Part shown: positions 28,175-37,827 of the stretch, in pieces | Layout: each line of letters starts with the position of its first letter | Position numbering within the stretch: the first letter of the stretch is position 1 | Assembly (NCBI RefSeq): GCF_943193125.1 | Contig: NZ_CALPCX010000002.1 | Coordinates: 1-64,000, forward strand | Origin: Adlercreutzia agrestimuris | GTDB taxonomy: Bacteria; Actinomycetota; Coriobacteriia; Coriobacteriales; Eggerthellaceae | Length of the DNA stretch: 64,000 nucleotides | Direction: 5' to 3' | Program-made: the position numbers and the translations under genes | The notes under the pieces: generated by a model | The model's database searches: none | What the model was told of the DNA's origin: nothing | The model's input: only the letters and a program-made list of their open reading frames with translations

Positions 28175-28221
28175 CTTCAAAGGCGCTTAAGCATTCAAAG
28201 TGCTTGGGCTCCCTTAAAGAT

Positions 28222-28258
28222 AAAGCCCGCCCAGATCATTCCATCTGGGCGGGCTTTT
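28222..28258. terminator. Bidirectional terminator between leuS and the SDR gene
   Basis: A 15-bp perfect stem (aaagcccgcccagat / atctgggcgggcttt) with a six-base loop has T-rich flanks on both strands. It serves the two convergent genes. Confidence 0.9.
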
Positions 28259-28283
28259 GCATGCTTTAAGCCAAGGGTTGAGC

Positions 28284-29084
28284 TTACGGGCGCTGACCCA
28301 TGCCGCCTTCGAGCGTGAGAGTTTCGCCACTCATGAACTTAAAGTCAGGGTTGGCAAGTTGCACAACGACTCGGCCGATCTCGGCTTCAACGTCGCCATA
28401 GTGGCCCATAGGAGGCATGTGCACATTGGCCTCAAAGGCATCAGGATACTGCTCTTGGAAGTTTTCCAACGCAGCTGTCCATGCAAGAGGACAAACGACG
28501 TTGACGTTGATGCCATCTGGGCCCCATTCGGTTGCCGCTACGCGTGACATACCACGGATTCCTTCTTTGGCTGCCGCATAAGCGCACTGTCCATAGTTGC
28601 CGAAAAGGCCAGCACCTGAAGCGAAGTTGATAACAGAACCTTGCGTCTTTTTAAGGTGCGGGTAGCATGCTTGCATGTAATAGAACGTTGCATAAAGACC
28701 TGAGTAAATGGCAAGGTCAAATTGGTCGGTTGTGTGATCGGCAAGCGTAACACCTGAAGCAGAGGCTTGTGCGTTGTTGACAAGCACGTCAATGCGACCA
28801 AATTTTTCAACAGCGCTATCAATGACATGCTGAACTATTGCCTTATTATCTGCTCCAGCATTAACGTCAGCTTGAACGCAGAGCACTTCAATGCCATATT
28901 CGCGCTCAAGTTCTTCTTTAGCGCCTTCAAGTTTAGCCACATTGCGACCTGTGATAACAAGGTTTGCGCCTTCTTTTGCATAGGCGATAGCAATGCCATA
29001 TCCAATGGCACCAGGAGATCCGTCTTTAAGCTTGGCCAAGCCAGCTCCGGTGATGATTGCGGTTTTACCTGTTAGAAATCCCAT
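28284..29084 (-). CDS. Short-chain dehydrogenase/reductase
   Basis: This 266-residue NAD(P)-dependent oxidoreductase has the SDR Rossmann start TGAGLAKLKDGSPGAIGYGIA. It carries an insertion of about nine residues inside the glycine motif. It also has NNAQ in place of the usual NNAG. The catalytic Tyr and Lys are in YAAAKEG, with Ser in the preceding NFASGAG segment. I chose the ATG at 29084 because AAAGGAG lies just upstream; the longer frame to 29222 begins inside the preceding gene. It follows the UPF0210 gene by 43 bases and is likely cotranscribed. Eggerthellaceae carry many SDRs that act on steroids and other alcohols, but nothing here fixes the substrate. Confidence 0.88.
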   Translation of the reverse strand: MGFLTGKTAIITGAGLAKLKDGSPGAIGYGIAIAYAKEGANLVITGRNVAKLEGAKEELEREYGIEVLCVQADVNAGADNKAIVQHVIDSAVEKFGRIDVLVNNAQASASGVTLADHTTDQFDLAIYSGLYATFYYMQACYPHLKKTQGSVINFASGAGLFGNYGQCAYAAAKEGIRGMSRVAATEWGPDGINVNVVCPLAWTAALENFQEQYPDAFEANVHMPPMGHYGDVEAEIGRVVVQLANPDFKFMSGETLTLEGGMGQRP

Positions 29085-29127
29085 GTCAGCTCCTTTACTG
29101 TGAGGGGTATGTTGGTGGTGGTAAGGG

Positions 29128-30492
29128 CTAATTCTTAAGCGAATTAAGCGGCGCTGGAATCTTGCCGCCGCGATGCGCGAAAACGGTTCCAGCGAAGGGA
29201 TTGACGGGCATGACAGGTGCATATCCTAAAAGGCCACCAAAATCTAATTGTTCGCCAACTCCCTTACCAATAGCAGGGATGATGCGCACAGCGGTAGTCT
29301 TGTTGTTGATCATACCAATGGCGCATTCATCAGCAATAATGCCAAAAATGGCTTCAACTGAGGTATCGCCTGGAACTGCAATCATGTCAAGACCCACGGA
29401 ACAAACGCACGTCATAGCTTCAAGCTTTTCAATGGAAAGCGCGCCATCTTCAGCTGCGCGAATCATGCCAGCATCTTCAGACACCGGAATAAAAGCACCT
29501 GAAAGACCGCCGACTGAAGAAGAAGCCATAACGCCACCTTTTTTAACGGCGTCATTGAGCATTGCTAAAGCAGCGGTGGTACCTGGACCTCCGCATTGGC
29601 CCACACCAATGGCTTCAAGAATTTCGGCTACTGAATCTCCTTCGGCGGGAGTAGGGGCAAGAGAGAGATCTAAGATGCCTTGCTGGTAGCCCAGGCGTGT
29701 TGACGCTTCGCGTGCCATTAATTCGCCTGCGCGCGTGATCTTAAAAGCGGTTGCTTTGATTGCCTCAGCCACAGTGGTCAGGTCTGCATCTTTGGGTAAA
29801 TCAGCTAAGACAGCTCGTACAACACCCGGGCCTGATACGCCGACATTGATGACTTCGTCAGCTTCGCCTGAGCCATGGAAAGCGCCTGCCATAAAGGGGT
29901 TGTCTTCTACAGCATTGCAGAAAACAACAAGTTTACCTGCGCCAATGCATTGTCTATCGGCTGTAGCTTCGGCTGTTTGCTTGATAATATGAGCCATCTT
30001 GAGCACGGCATCCATGTTGATGCCCGCACGTGTGGAACCAACGTTAACTGAAGAGCAAACGTTGTCAGTAACCGAAAGAGCATGCGGAATGGAGTTCATG
30101 AGCTTAAGATCAGCAGCGGTTGCGCCTTTGTGCACCAGTGCTGAAAAACCGCCAACAAAATCAACGCCTACTTCTTTGCCAGCTTTGTCCATGGCAACCG
30201 CTATCGGTGTGAGGTCTTCGGCTTCGCAAGCTGCGCAAATCTCAGCAATAGGAGTAACCGAGATACGTTTGTTGACAATCGGAATGCCAAATTCGCGCTC
30301 AAGCTGTTCAGCGGTGGGAACAAGTTTTTCGGCAGCCGATGTCATGCGGTCATACACTTTGCGAGCCATCACGTTGATGTCGGCATCAGTGCAACTGCGT
30401 AGGTTTAGGCCTAAGGTAATGGTACGGATATCAAGGTGCTGTTTGCTTACCATGGCTAATGTTTCAGCAATTTCAGCAGGCGTAATCTGCAT
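29128..30492 (-). CDS. UPF0210/DUF711 (PFL-like) family protein
   Basis: This 454-residue cytoplasmic protein belongs to the UPF0210 (DUF711) family, described as PFL-fold proteins of unknown reaction. The family signature regions are present: [15 protein letters not shown] near the start, [27 protein letters not shown], and [16 protein letters not shown] glycine-rich parts. GAGGAG precedes the ATG. In many bacteria this gene follows a small ACT-domain (UPF0237) gene. None is seen here: the upstream 157 bases are empty and the next gene is divergent in role. It shares an operon with the SDR. The function is not established. Confidence 0.88.
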   Translation of the reverse strand: MQITPAEIAETLAMVSKQHLDIRTITLGLNLRSCTDADINVMARKVYDRMTSAAEKLVPTAEQLEREFGIPIVNKRISVTPIAEICAACEAEDLTPIAVAMDKAGKEVGVDFVGGFSALVHKGATAADLKLMNSIPHALSVTDNVCSSVNVGSTRAGINMDAVLKMAHIIKQTAEATADRQCIGAGKLVVFCNAVEDNPFMAGAFHGSGEADEVINVGVSGPGVVRAVLADLPKDADLTTVAEAIKATAFKITRAGELMAREASTRLGYQQGILDLSLAPTPAEGDSVAEILEAIGVGQCGGPGTTAALAMLNDAVKKGGVMASSSVGGLSGAFIPVSEDAGMIRAAEDGALSIEKLEAMTCVCSVGLDMIAVPGDTSVEAIFGIIADECAIGMINNKTTAVRIIPAIGKGVGEQLDFGGLLGYAPVMPVNPFAGTVFAHRGGKIPAPLNSLKN

Positions 30493-30649
30493 GTGAACTC
30501 CTCATGACGTGCGAATACAAAAATGACACTCAAATTCAAAAGATTATAACGCGTCATTATAAGGGGTGATTTGGGTCAGCATGACGAAAATCGGTTATCA
30601 GTTAGGTAGGCAAGGACAGATATATTTGCCAAAGCCTTGCTATGGATGG

Positions 30650-31936
30650 TTAATCGGTAATAGTAAAGCTGCCACCACGGCTGTTGATGATCTCAGCTGT
30701 GGTGTCGTGCATCCAGGTGAGGGGGTCTTCCAGCTCGCCAAGCTTTTCATGAGCAAACGCAAGCTCATTAGTGTAGTCATCAAGAGGGTAGACAGCATAA
30801 GCGCCCTCTTGCGTATGGTTGATAAGCGGCGTCCATTCCACGTTTTGCACGGTTATCTCGCCATCGTCACCGCGAACAAAATCCAAACTGAGCATTCCTT
30901 CAAGTTCGTTGAGTGGGGCAGGTGCATCATGGTGTGAGATGAAATTTCCGAGCGAATAAGCCACCAGTGTCCAATGACCAGATTCGCTTTGCATCCACTC
31001 AAGCGGTCCGATTACGTGCGGATGAGACCCCAAAACCACATCAACTTCAAGTTCGGTGAGCAGGTTGGCATAGTAGAGCTGATCTTCATCAGGCTCGGTT
31101 TGGTTTTCAGTGCCCCAATGCATTGCAACTAATATCACATCAGCAACTTCATGAGCGCGAGCTACATCTGAGCGGATGCGTTCTTCATCTATGAAATTCA
31201 CCGCATAAGCGGGTAGATCTGTTTGCTCAAAGCCATTTACTCCATAGGTGTAATCAAGCAGTGCGAAGGTTATGTCATTGCAGGTAACAGTGGCTATTTC
31301 GTCGGCTTCAGCCTGAGAGGACGCCGTACCGGTAAAGGTGACAGGTTGGGCGTTCCATACTGTGCGACTATGTTCAACTGCGCCATAATTTCCCCAGTCA
31401 TAGGAGTGGTTTGTTGCGGAGGCAACCAGGTCAAATCCTGTTTCTACAAGGGCATCTGCCATGGAGTCAGTCGTATTAAACGAAGGCCAACCACGCGGAC
31501 CAATTTCATCACCACCCAGATGAGTCTCTTCTTTGACGTAAGCAAGATCAGCAGCTTCAATGCGTGGCTTAAGTGGTGCATAAAGCGGAGCATAGTCATA
31601 GGCACCATCGCCCACTTCACCATCACATGCGTCAGCATATTCGGCTATGGTAATGTCGGGCAGATTGTCTCCAACTGCTACAAATGACACGCGTCCTGAA
31701 GTTCCAGCTAGTTCGGTATTTTGGTTCTTTTCGGTTGGGTTGGATGAGCTATCAGTTTGATCGAGTGAACCTGGTGCACTGATAAACGTAATAAGCGCAA
31801 CTAAGATCACTACGCCACCTATAAGAGCTGCAACTCGGCCCCAAGGAGTGGTGCTGGTATGCGTTTGAGCGCTGTAGCCCAAGGCGTCTTTGCGCGGTGT
31901 CGGCTTTTTGGCAGTATGTGGTCTTTGGCTCTCCAT
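30650..31936 (-). CDS. CapA-family membrane-anchored protein (metallophosphoesterase fold)
   Basis: This 428-residue protein has a short charged N-terminus, one membrane segment (about residues 34-57), a disordered linker and a CapA/PgsA domain (about 80-400). The domain carries FVAVGDN, EETHLGG, ATNHSYDWG, HWGTE and GSHPHV, which are its metal-site motifs. CapA proteins act outside the cytoplasm, in poly-gamma-glutamate capsule synthesis or related wall functions. No capB or capC is nearby. I chose the ATG at 31936: a TATACT box sits exactly seven bases upstream (31944-31949), which would give a leaderless mRNA, and no ribosome binding site exists for it or for the ATG at 32005. The TetR gene is divergent. 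Confidence 0.85.
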   Translation of the reverse strand: MESQRPHTAKKPTPRKDALGYSAQTHTSTTPWGRVAALIGGVVILVALITFISAPGSLDQTDSSSNPTEKNQNTELAGTSGRVSFVAVGDNLPDITIAEYADACDGEVGDGAYDYAPLYAPLKPRIEAADLAYVKEETHLGGDEIGPRGWPSFNTTDSMADALVETGFDLVASATNHSYDWGNYGAVEHSRTVWNAQPVTFTGTASSQAEADEIATVTCNDITFALLDYTYGVNGFEQTDLPAYAVNFIDEERIRSDVARAHEVADVILVAMHWGTENQTEPDEDQLYYANLLTELEVDVVLGSHPHVIGPLEWMQSESGHWTLVAYSLGNFISHHDAPAPLNELEGMLSLDFVRGDDGEITVQNVEWTPLINHTQEGAYAVYPLDDYTNELAFAHEKLGELEDPLTWMHDTTAEIINSRGGSFTITD

Positions 31937-31943
31937 GATTTTT

Positions 31944-31949
31944 AGTATA
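31944..31949 (-). promoter_or_regulatory. Candidate -10 box giving a leaderless capA transcript
   Basis: TATACT on the minus strand ends seven bases before the chosen capA ATG, so transcription would start at or next to the start codon. No clear -35 is seen. Similar arrangements occur at 40773 and 57361. Confidence 0.45.
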
Positions 31950-32003
31950 CCCGTAGACTTGCGCAAATAGGTTGTTCTTGTGGAAAAGGAGCATGAGGAT
32001 AGC

Positions 32004-32028
32004 ATTATTCAACACTCTGTTCAATAAT
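32004..32028. promoter_or_regulatory. Candidate TetR operator
   Basis: Imperfect palindrome attattcaac / gttcaataat (one mismatched pair) with a five-base centre. It lies between the divergent capA and TetR genes, 52 bases before the chosen TetR start. Position and shape fit an autoregulatory TetR operator. Confidence 0.5.
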
Positions 32029-32080
32029 GTGCGTAGTGTTGAAAATAGAAGTTTATAGCTGCCGACACGAAGGGGATGGG

Positions 32081-32710
32081 TTGGAAACCGTACTAGCATT
32101 TGATGCTACAAGCCTCCAAGACAGGCGCATCACCCGATCAAAGCGAGCCTTGCGTACGGCGCTGGTGTCGCTTACTGAAGAGATTGGCATTGATGCCATT
32201 ACCGTAAATGATCTATGCGAGCGCGCTGATCTGAATCGCGGTACCTTTTACAATCACTACAAAGATAAAGACGACCTGCTTCGTGCCTTTGAAGATGAGA
32301 TTCTCTTTGATTTGACGCGTTTTCAGGATGATCTGGCAAAGCTCGGCATGATGGATTTGGTGAAATTGCGTCTGCTTAAAAAGCCCCTTCCGTTTTTGGT
32401 TGAGCTCTTTGATTACCTGCGCGAACAAGGAGACTTTCTGCACGCAATGCTTGGCCCTGGCGGAGATCCAGGGTTTGGGCCGCGTCTTAAGGACTGTGTG
32501 TGCTCGAAGCTTGTTTGGTCAATTTTGCATGAGCACTATGCCAACGAACATGATGCCTTTGTAGATTACTACGTCTCTTTTTATGCTGCTGCGTATCTTG
32601 GCGTGATTACGCGTTGGATTGAAACAGGGATGCATGAATCAAGCGAAGAGATGGCGCTGATTGCTTTGAGACTGTTCTTTATTAAACCCGGCGAACCTAT
32701 TGCTCTTTAG
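32081..32710 (+). CDS. TetR/AcrR-family transcriptional regulator
   Basis: This 209-residue regulator has an N-terminal TetR helix-turn-helix (about residues 12-60; ITVNDLCERADLNRGTFYNHYKDKDDLL) and a helical C-terminal ligand/dimer domain of the TetR_C_33 type. I chose the TTG at 32081 because AGGGG lies five bases upstream. The ATG at 32027 sits inside the palindrome and lacks a ribosome binding site. It is followed after 15-30 bases by the giant activase gene on the same strand, so it probably regulates that operon, itself and perhaps divergent capA. Confidence 0.85.
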   Translation: METVLAFDATSLQDRRITRSKRALRTALVSLTEEIGIDAITVNDLCERADLNRGTFYNHYKDKDDLLRAFEDEILFDLTRFQDDLAKLGMMDLVKLRLLKKPLPFLVELFDYLREQGDFLHAMLGPGGDPGFGPRLKDCVCSKLVWSILHEHYANEHDAFVDYYVSFYAAAYLGVITRWIETGMHESSEEMALIALRLFFIKPGEPIAL

Positions 32711-32740
32711 GCGAAGAATATAGTTATGGAAGTGAAAGAT

Positions 32741-35700
32741 ATGAGCCAAACTGAAACTCTCACGACGCAAACATCTGATAATGCACTTCATCTGGGTATT
32801 GACGTGGGATCAACCACGGTAAAGCTAGCTATCTTGGATGCTGCGCATGAAATTAAATACGCAGTATATCGTCGCCATCATGCTGACGTACGTGCAACTA
32901 TTGTCGAAGTGCTTGCTGAAGCAGCGCAAGATTTTGGTGACCAAGTCATGACCATTGCTATTACCGGTTCAGGTGGTTTGCTTTTAGCGCAGTGGTTAGG
33001 CGTTGAGTTTGTACAAGAGGTTATTGCTTCTAAAACCGCTGTTGAAACCTTTATTCCTACTACCGATGTTGCTATTGAGTTGGGTGGCGAAGACGCCAAG
33101 ATCATCTATTTTGACCAGGGAATTGAGCAGCGCATGAACGGTACGTGTGCCGGAGGTACAGGTGCATTCATTGACCAGATGGCAGCTCTTTTGAACACCG
33201 ACGCGGGTGGGTTGAACGAGTTGGCGAAAAGCCATTCCACGATATATCCCATAGCCAGCCGCTGTGGTGTGTTTGCCAAAACTGACGTGCAACCGCTGCT
33301 TAATGAGGGTGCGAAAAAAGAAGATATTGCTGCGTCAATTTTTCAGTCAGTCGTTACGCAGACCATTTCAGGCTTGGCGTGCGGTCGCCCCATTCGCGGT
33401 AACGTTGCTTTCTTGGGTGGTCCGCTGCAATACTTGCCTGAACTGCGTAAACGCTTCTATGAAACGCTTGAGTTGACCGATGATGCCATCATTGTTCCCG
33501 ATAACGCGCATCTGTTTGTGGCAAGTGGTTGTGCCATTGCGGGCGCACAAAGCGAGACGGTTAAAACCGAGCGCTTGACTGACGTGCTTGAGCGCCTGCG
33601 TAACTTGGGCGACATCCAAGGCTCTGAGGTAGTTCGTCTGGCGCCTCTTTTTGCCAATGAAGAGGAGTACGCTGAGTTCAATGCGCGCCATGCGCAAGAG
33701 ACAGTGGAGCGAGCAAACCTTCTTGAGTATGAGGGTGTGGCATTTTTGGGTATTGATGCGGGCTCAACCACATTTAAGGCAACGCTGATTGACGATCAGG
33801 GGCGTCTGCTCTGGTCTCACTACGCCTCCAACAAAGGAGATGTGTTGGGGTGCGCAAAAGCAGCCATTTCTCAGTTGTATAACGATATGCCCGTTGACTC
33901 GCAAACAGGTGAATCGCTTATCACTATAGGTCACGCTACCGTAACAGGGTATGGCGAGCATCTTTTGCTTGAAGCACTTCACATTGATTCTGGTGAAATT
34001 GAAACTGTAGCTCACTTGCGCGGCGCACAAGAGATGTTGCCTGGCGTTGAATTCATCTTGGATATTGGCGGACAGGATATGAAATGCTTGCGTGTCAAAG
34101 ATGGGGTCATTGAGCACATCATGCTCAATGAGGCATGCTCATCAGGCTGCGGAAGCTTTATTGAAAGCTTTGCCACTGGTCTCAATCTTGATGTTGCTGA
34201 GTTTGCGCAGACTGCTATTGAGGCAAAGAACCCCGTAGACTTGGGAAGCCGTTGTACGGTATTTATGAATTCTCGCGTGAAGCAGGCGCAAAAAGAAGGC
34301 GCAACGGTGGGCGATATTGCTGCCGGTTTGGCCATTTCGGTTATTAAGAATGCGCTTTTTAAGGTTATTAAAATTCGTGACCCGCATGATGTGGGCGAAA
34401 AGGTCATTGTGCAAGGTGGCACCTTCTTAAACGATGCTGTCTTGCGCGCATTTGAGCAGCTTTCTGAAGTTAATGCTGTTCGTCCTGATATTGCAGGCAA
34501 CATGGGTGCATACGGCGCTGCTTTATTGGCGCGCGATCGCTATCAAGTGCAGGCGCATAAACTGCAAAACCGCGCGGATCGCGCAGAGTCATTCAGCATG
34601 CTGGATTCTCAAGTTGAAGTGGAATGTCCAGTGTCTGAGCTTTTGACCCTTGAGCAGATAGAAACGCTTTCTCCTACGCACAAGACGGTTCGTTGTAAGG
34701 GCTGCTCAAATAGCTGTCTGCTGACAGTAAATGACTTTGGCAAAGATGAGCGCACGGGCAAGCATCGCCGTTTTATTACGGGTAATCGTTGCGAAAAAGG
34801 TGCAGGCACCTTTGATGAGTCGAATGCAACACCTAATCTTTTTACGTATAAATCTCACCGTTTGTTTGACTATGAGCCGCTTTCAGCTGAAAAGGCAACG
34901 CGTCCAACGGTAGGCATTCCGCGTGCACTCAATATGTATGAGAACTATCCATTCTGGTTTACGTTCTTTACTGAACTGGGTCATCGCGTGGTGCTCTCTG
35001 ATCCGTCAACGAAAAAGACGTATGAGGCAGGCATTGAGTCTATGCCTTCTGAGAGTGTGTGCTATCCCGCTAAGCTGAGCCACGGTCATGTTATGAACTT
35101 GCTGGAAAAGCGTCCAGACTTTATTTGGTTCCCGTGTTCAAAATGGGAGCGCCAAGAAGACGAAGGCGCAGGAAACCACTTTAACTGTCCTATTGTGGCA
35201 AGTTATGCTGAAGCGCTGCGTCTCAACATTGATGAGTTGCAGACCTCTCAGATGCCGTTCTTAAACCCCTGGTTGCCCTATGACCAAAAGGAGCATCTGA
35301 AGAAGCGACTCTATGTTGAGCTGGTAGAAGAGCACCCCGAACTCATGCGCGATGCACAGGGAAATGTGCCGACGCAAGCTGATATTGATGCCGCGGTGGA
35401 GGCCGCCTGGGCAGAAGACGAAGCGTTCAAGCGTGATATTCGCGCAAAGGGCGAAGAGACACTTGCATGGATGGAAGAGACAGGCACTCACGGCATTGTG
35501 CTGGCAGGCCGTCCGTATCACAACGACCCTGAGATCAACCATGCAATTCCTGAGCTGTTGACCAGTTTTGGCCTGGCGGTTCTCACTGAAGACTCAATTG
35601 CTCACTTGGGCACCCTTGAGCGTCCTATTCGTCTTGTTGACCAGTGGATGTATCATACGCGCCTCTACGCAGCTGCCAAGGTTGCCACCGAGCGTGAAGA

Positions 35701-37393
35701 CTTAGATCTTATCCAGCTCAACAGTTTTGGTTGCGGCTTAGATGCTCTAACTACTGATCAAGTGCAAGAGATTTTGGAGGCAGCGGGCAAAGTCTATACC
35801 GTCTTAAAGATTGACGAAGTTTCAAATTTGGGTGCCGCGCGCATTCGCGTAAGAAGTTTGTTGGCGGCTCTGAAAAACCAGGCTGACGAGCGCGCCGAAG
35901 AGCAGCTTTCGCCTCATGCGTGTCCTGCTGCAAACTTCGACATTTTAATTGAAGCACCTGAAACCTTCACCGAAAAGGCTTCTCCTGAAACCATCGAGCG
36001 CATTAAGCAGCGCGAAGGAACCACTACCGAGTTTCCGCGTGCGCAATTTACGCAAGAGATGAAAGATGCTGGCTATACCATTCTCTGCCCGCAGATGGCT
36101 CCTATACACTTTGACCTGCTCGTTGAGATCTTCCATCGCAATGGGTATAACCTTGAACTTTTGCCTTCGGTTGATCACGGTGCAGTGGATGCGGGTCTCA
36201 AATATGTCAACAACGACATTTGCTACCCCTCAATCCTTGTCACCGGCCAGATCATGGAAGCGGTCATGTCGGGCAAGTATGACACCGACAAGCTGGCGGT
36301 TATCATTACGCAAACAGGTGGCGGATGCCGCGCAACGAACTATATCTCGCTTATTCGTAAGGCGCTTGCCTCGGTTGGGCTTGAGCACATTCCCGTCATT
36401 GCGTTGTCATTTAAAGATTTAGGCGAAGATAATCCGGGCTTTAAGATTACGCCTGCAATGCTTTTGCAAGCAGTTTATGCGCTTATGTATGGTGACCTGC
36501 TGATGATGTGTTTGTATCGCACGCGTCCCTATGAGGTGGAAGCAGGTAGTGCCAATCGTTTGTTTGACCAATGGATGAGCACTTGTCGCGAGCAACTGAC
36601 GCGCGGTCTCAAGCGCTCTGAGTTTAAGAAAACAGTAAAGCGCATTGTTGAGGATTTTGATACGCTGCCGCTGCAAGGTGAAGGCACAAAGCCGCGTGTT
36701 GGTGTGGTTGGCGAGATTTTAGTAAAGTTCCATCCCACAGCAAACAACCAGGTTGTTGACGTAATTGAGCACGAAGGATGCGAAGCGGTTGTGCCGGGGC
36801 TCATTGAGTTTTTCCTCTTTGGTATTGCGGGCGGCATCTTCCAAAAAGATCCGCTTGGTAGATCCGCTAAGGGAGCCCTTGGAAGTCGCATTGCTTTGAA
36901 AGTGGTTGAGAAGTTCCGCTCTCCGGTAACTAATGCGTTGAAGGCGTCAAGTCGCTTTGAGCCGCCAGCTGATATTTATGAACTGGCAGATTACGCAAGT
37001 CAGGTATTGTCTCTGTGTAACTCCATGGGTGAGGGCTGGCTGCTCACAGCTGAAATGGTTGAGCTTATTCGCACGGGTGCGCCCAATGTTGTATGTGCGC
37101 AACCGTTTGCTTGCCTGCCGAATCACGTAGTGGGTAAGGCAGTTATCAAGGAGCTACGACGTCAGTATCCGCAATCCAATATTGTGGCAGTCGACTACGA
37201 TCCGGGTGCATCTGAGGTAAACCAGCTCAACCGCATTAAGCTTATGATTAGTGTAGCTAAGGCGAACTTGTCAGAAAAGGAGCAGGTAGCGCGTGTTGAG
37301 CGCGACACGCAGGTGGCTGCTTCAACGCGACAGGCGTCCACGCAAGATGGCGGTGCGCTGGAGATTGAAGTGAGCGAAACGCAGGTGGATTAA
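32741..37393 (+). CDS. Giant fused 2-hydroxyacyl-CoA dehydratase activase-related protein
   Basis: This protein of about 1550 residues joins two BadF/BcrA-type activase (ASKHA ATPase) modules to a C-terminal part related to 2-hydroxyacyl-CoA dehydratase (DUF2229 plus a D-component-like region). The ATPase starts are [14 protein letters not shown] (near 20) and [14 protein letters not shown] (near 337). Each has a cluster motif, [13 protein letters not shown] (near 133) and [13 protein letters not shown] (near 463). A further Cys-rich link, CKGCSNSC, is near 652. The later half has [24 protein letters not shown] and [12 protein letters not shown]. Known activases use ATP to drive one electron into the dehydratase. 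Full-length fusions like this are widespread in anaerobes but their reaction is unproven. I chose the ATG at 32741 over 32726 because GGAAG lies eight bases upstream. Confidence 0.9.
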   Translation: MSQTETLTTQTSDNALHLGIDVGSTTVKLAILDAAHEIKYAVYRRHHADVRATIVEVLAEAAQDFGDQVMTIAITGSGGLLLAQWLGVEFVQEVIASKTAVETFIPTTDVAIELGGEDAKIIYFDQGIEQRMNGTCAGGTGAFIDQMAALLNTDAGGLNELAKSHSTIYPIASRCGVFAKTDVQPLLNEGAKKEDIAASIFQSVVTQTISGLACGRPIRGNVAFLGGPLQYLPELRKRFYETLELTDDAIIVPDNAHLFVASGCAIAGAQSETVKTERLTDVLERLRNLGDIQGSEVVRLAPLFANEEEYAEFNARHAQETVERANLLEYEGVAFLGIDAGSTTFKATLIDDQGRLLWSHYASNKGDVLGCAKAAISQLYNDMPVDSQTGESLITIGHATVTGYGEHLLLEALHIDSGEIETVAHLRGAQEMLPGVEFILDIGGQDMKCLRVKDGVIEHIMLNEACSSGCGSFIESFATGLNLDVAEFAQTAIEAKNPVDLGSRCTVFMNSRVKQAQKEGATVGDIAAGLAISVIKNALFKVIKIRDPHDVGEKVIVQGGTFLNDAVLRAFEQLSEVNAVRPDIAGNMGAYGAALLARDRYQVQAHKLQNRADRAESFSMLDSQVEVECPVSELLTLEQIETLSPTHKTVRCKGCSNSCLLTVNDFGKDERTGKHRRFITGNRCEKGAGTFDESNATPNLFTYKSHRLFDYEPLSAEKATRPTVGIPRALNMYENYPFWFTFFTELGHRVVLSDPSTKKTYEAGIESMPSESVCYPAKLSHGHVMNLLEKRPDFIWFPCSKWERQEDEGAGNHFNCPIVASYAEALRLNIDELQTSQMPFLNPWLPYDQKEHLKKRLYVELVEEHPELMRDAQGNVPTQADIDAAVEAAWAEDEAFKRDIRAKGEETLAWMEETGTHGIVLAGRPYHNDPEINHAIPELLTSFGLAVLTEDSIAHLGTLERPIRLVDQWMYHTRLYAAAKVATEREDLDLIQLNSFGCGLDALTTDQVQEILEAAGKVYTVLKIDEVSNLGAARIRVRSLLAALKNQADERAEEQLSPHACPAANFDILIEAPETFTEKASPETIERIKQREGTTTEFPRAQFTQEMKDAGYTILCPQMAPIHFDLLVEIFHRNGYNLELLPSVDHGAVDAGLKYVNNDICYPSILVTGQIMEAVMSGKYDTDKLAVIITQTGGGCRATNYISLIRKALASVGLEHIPVIALSFKDLGEDNPGFKITPAMLLQAVYALMYGDLLMMCLYRTRPYEVEAGSANRLFDQWMSTCREQLTRGLKRSEFKKTVKRIVEDFDTLPLQGEGTKPRVGVVGEILVKFHPTANNQVVDVIEHEGCEAVVPGLIEFFLFGIAGGIFQKDPLGRSAKGALGSRIALKVVEKFRSPVTNALKASSRFEPPADIYELADYASQVLSLCNSMGEGWLLTAEMVELIRTGAPNVVCAQPFACLPNHVVGKAVIKELRRQYPQSNIVAVDYDPGASEVNQLNRIKLMISVAKANLSEKEQVARVERDTQVAASTRQASTQDGGALEIEVSETQVD

Positions 37394-37426
37394 GCAGCTG
37401 CGCAGCCAGCGTGCGGCGTGCGGCGT

Positions 37427-37508
37427 GCCAGGCGCGACATCGGGCGTGGAGCCGGACGCGGAATTGAGCGCGGAGCCAGGCGCGACAACGGGCGCGGAAT
37501 TGAGCGCG
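37427..37508. repeat. GC-rich direct repeats
   Basis: gccaggcgcgacatcgggcg (37427-37446) recurs at 37475-37494 with one difference. The word cgcggaattgagcgcg occurs at 37457-37472 and 37493-37508. Together they look like one unit of about 48 bases duplicated with a 12-base deletion. The block is much richer in G and C than its neighbours. Confidence 0.85.
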
Positions 37509-37518
37509 AAATCGCTCG

Positions 37519-37635
37519 ATTTCTATACAAATCGGGCAGAAGCTGCCATGAGCTCTGATCAGGCATTATGAAGCATAATGCCTGATCAGATGCCCCATAG
37601 TGTTGTGGCAGTTTGTTCCCGATTTGTATAGAAAT
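37519..37635. repeat. Nested palindromic element
   Basis: An outer perfect 18-bp inverted repeat (atttctatacaaatcggg at 37519-37536, its complement at 37618-37635) encloses an inner perfect 16-bp hairpin (37555-37589, arms ctgatcaggcattatg / cataatgcctgatcag, loop aag). A small third stem (ggcag-aag-ctgcc, 37535-37547) lies between. The 117-base whole has the form of a REP-, MITE- or structured-RNA-like element. It encodes nothing. Confidence 0.85.
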
Positions 37636-37827
37636 GCCGCAGAAAGCGTTGGCTGTACGGCCTGCGAGGAGCTGCAACCAGCGAGGGGGCGACCGGTGGA
37701 AGGTGCGCACTCGCATTGGCGGATCGAAGCCGCCTCCCGCGCGCCACAACCCGGCAGCTGTCGCAGTGCGCTATCATGGACTCGCAGCATTTTGAGTAAG
37801 CGTCTAGCATAACCAGGAGCTACCTTC

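Larger units (their letters stand above)
37394..37827. other. Repeat-rich intergenic region between the activase gene and rsmI
   Basis: This 434-base stretch has no supported gene. It holds GC-rich direct repeats (37427-37508), a nested palindrome (37519-37635) and a further GC-rich part (37640-37770) with the inverted pair gcgcact / agtgcgc (37705-37711 and 37765-37771). Open frames through it on the minus strand are low-complexity (Arg/Pro/Ser) and lack start signals. Confidence 0.7.

Noticed and set aside
37390..37749. Minus-strand open frame of 119 residues
   Set aside because: Low-complexity Arg/Pro/Ser translation of GC-rich repeats with no start signal.
37689..37771. tRNA-like element on the minus strand (acceptor-like gcgcact / agtgcgc and a T-arm-like hairpin at 37718-37734)
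   Set aside because: The T-arm-like hairpin is not adjacent to the acceptor arm, the total length is about five bases short, and no D arm or anticodon arm can be drawn.
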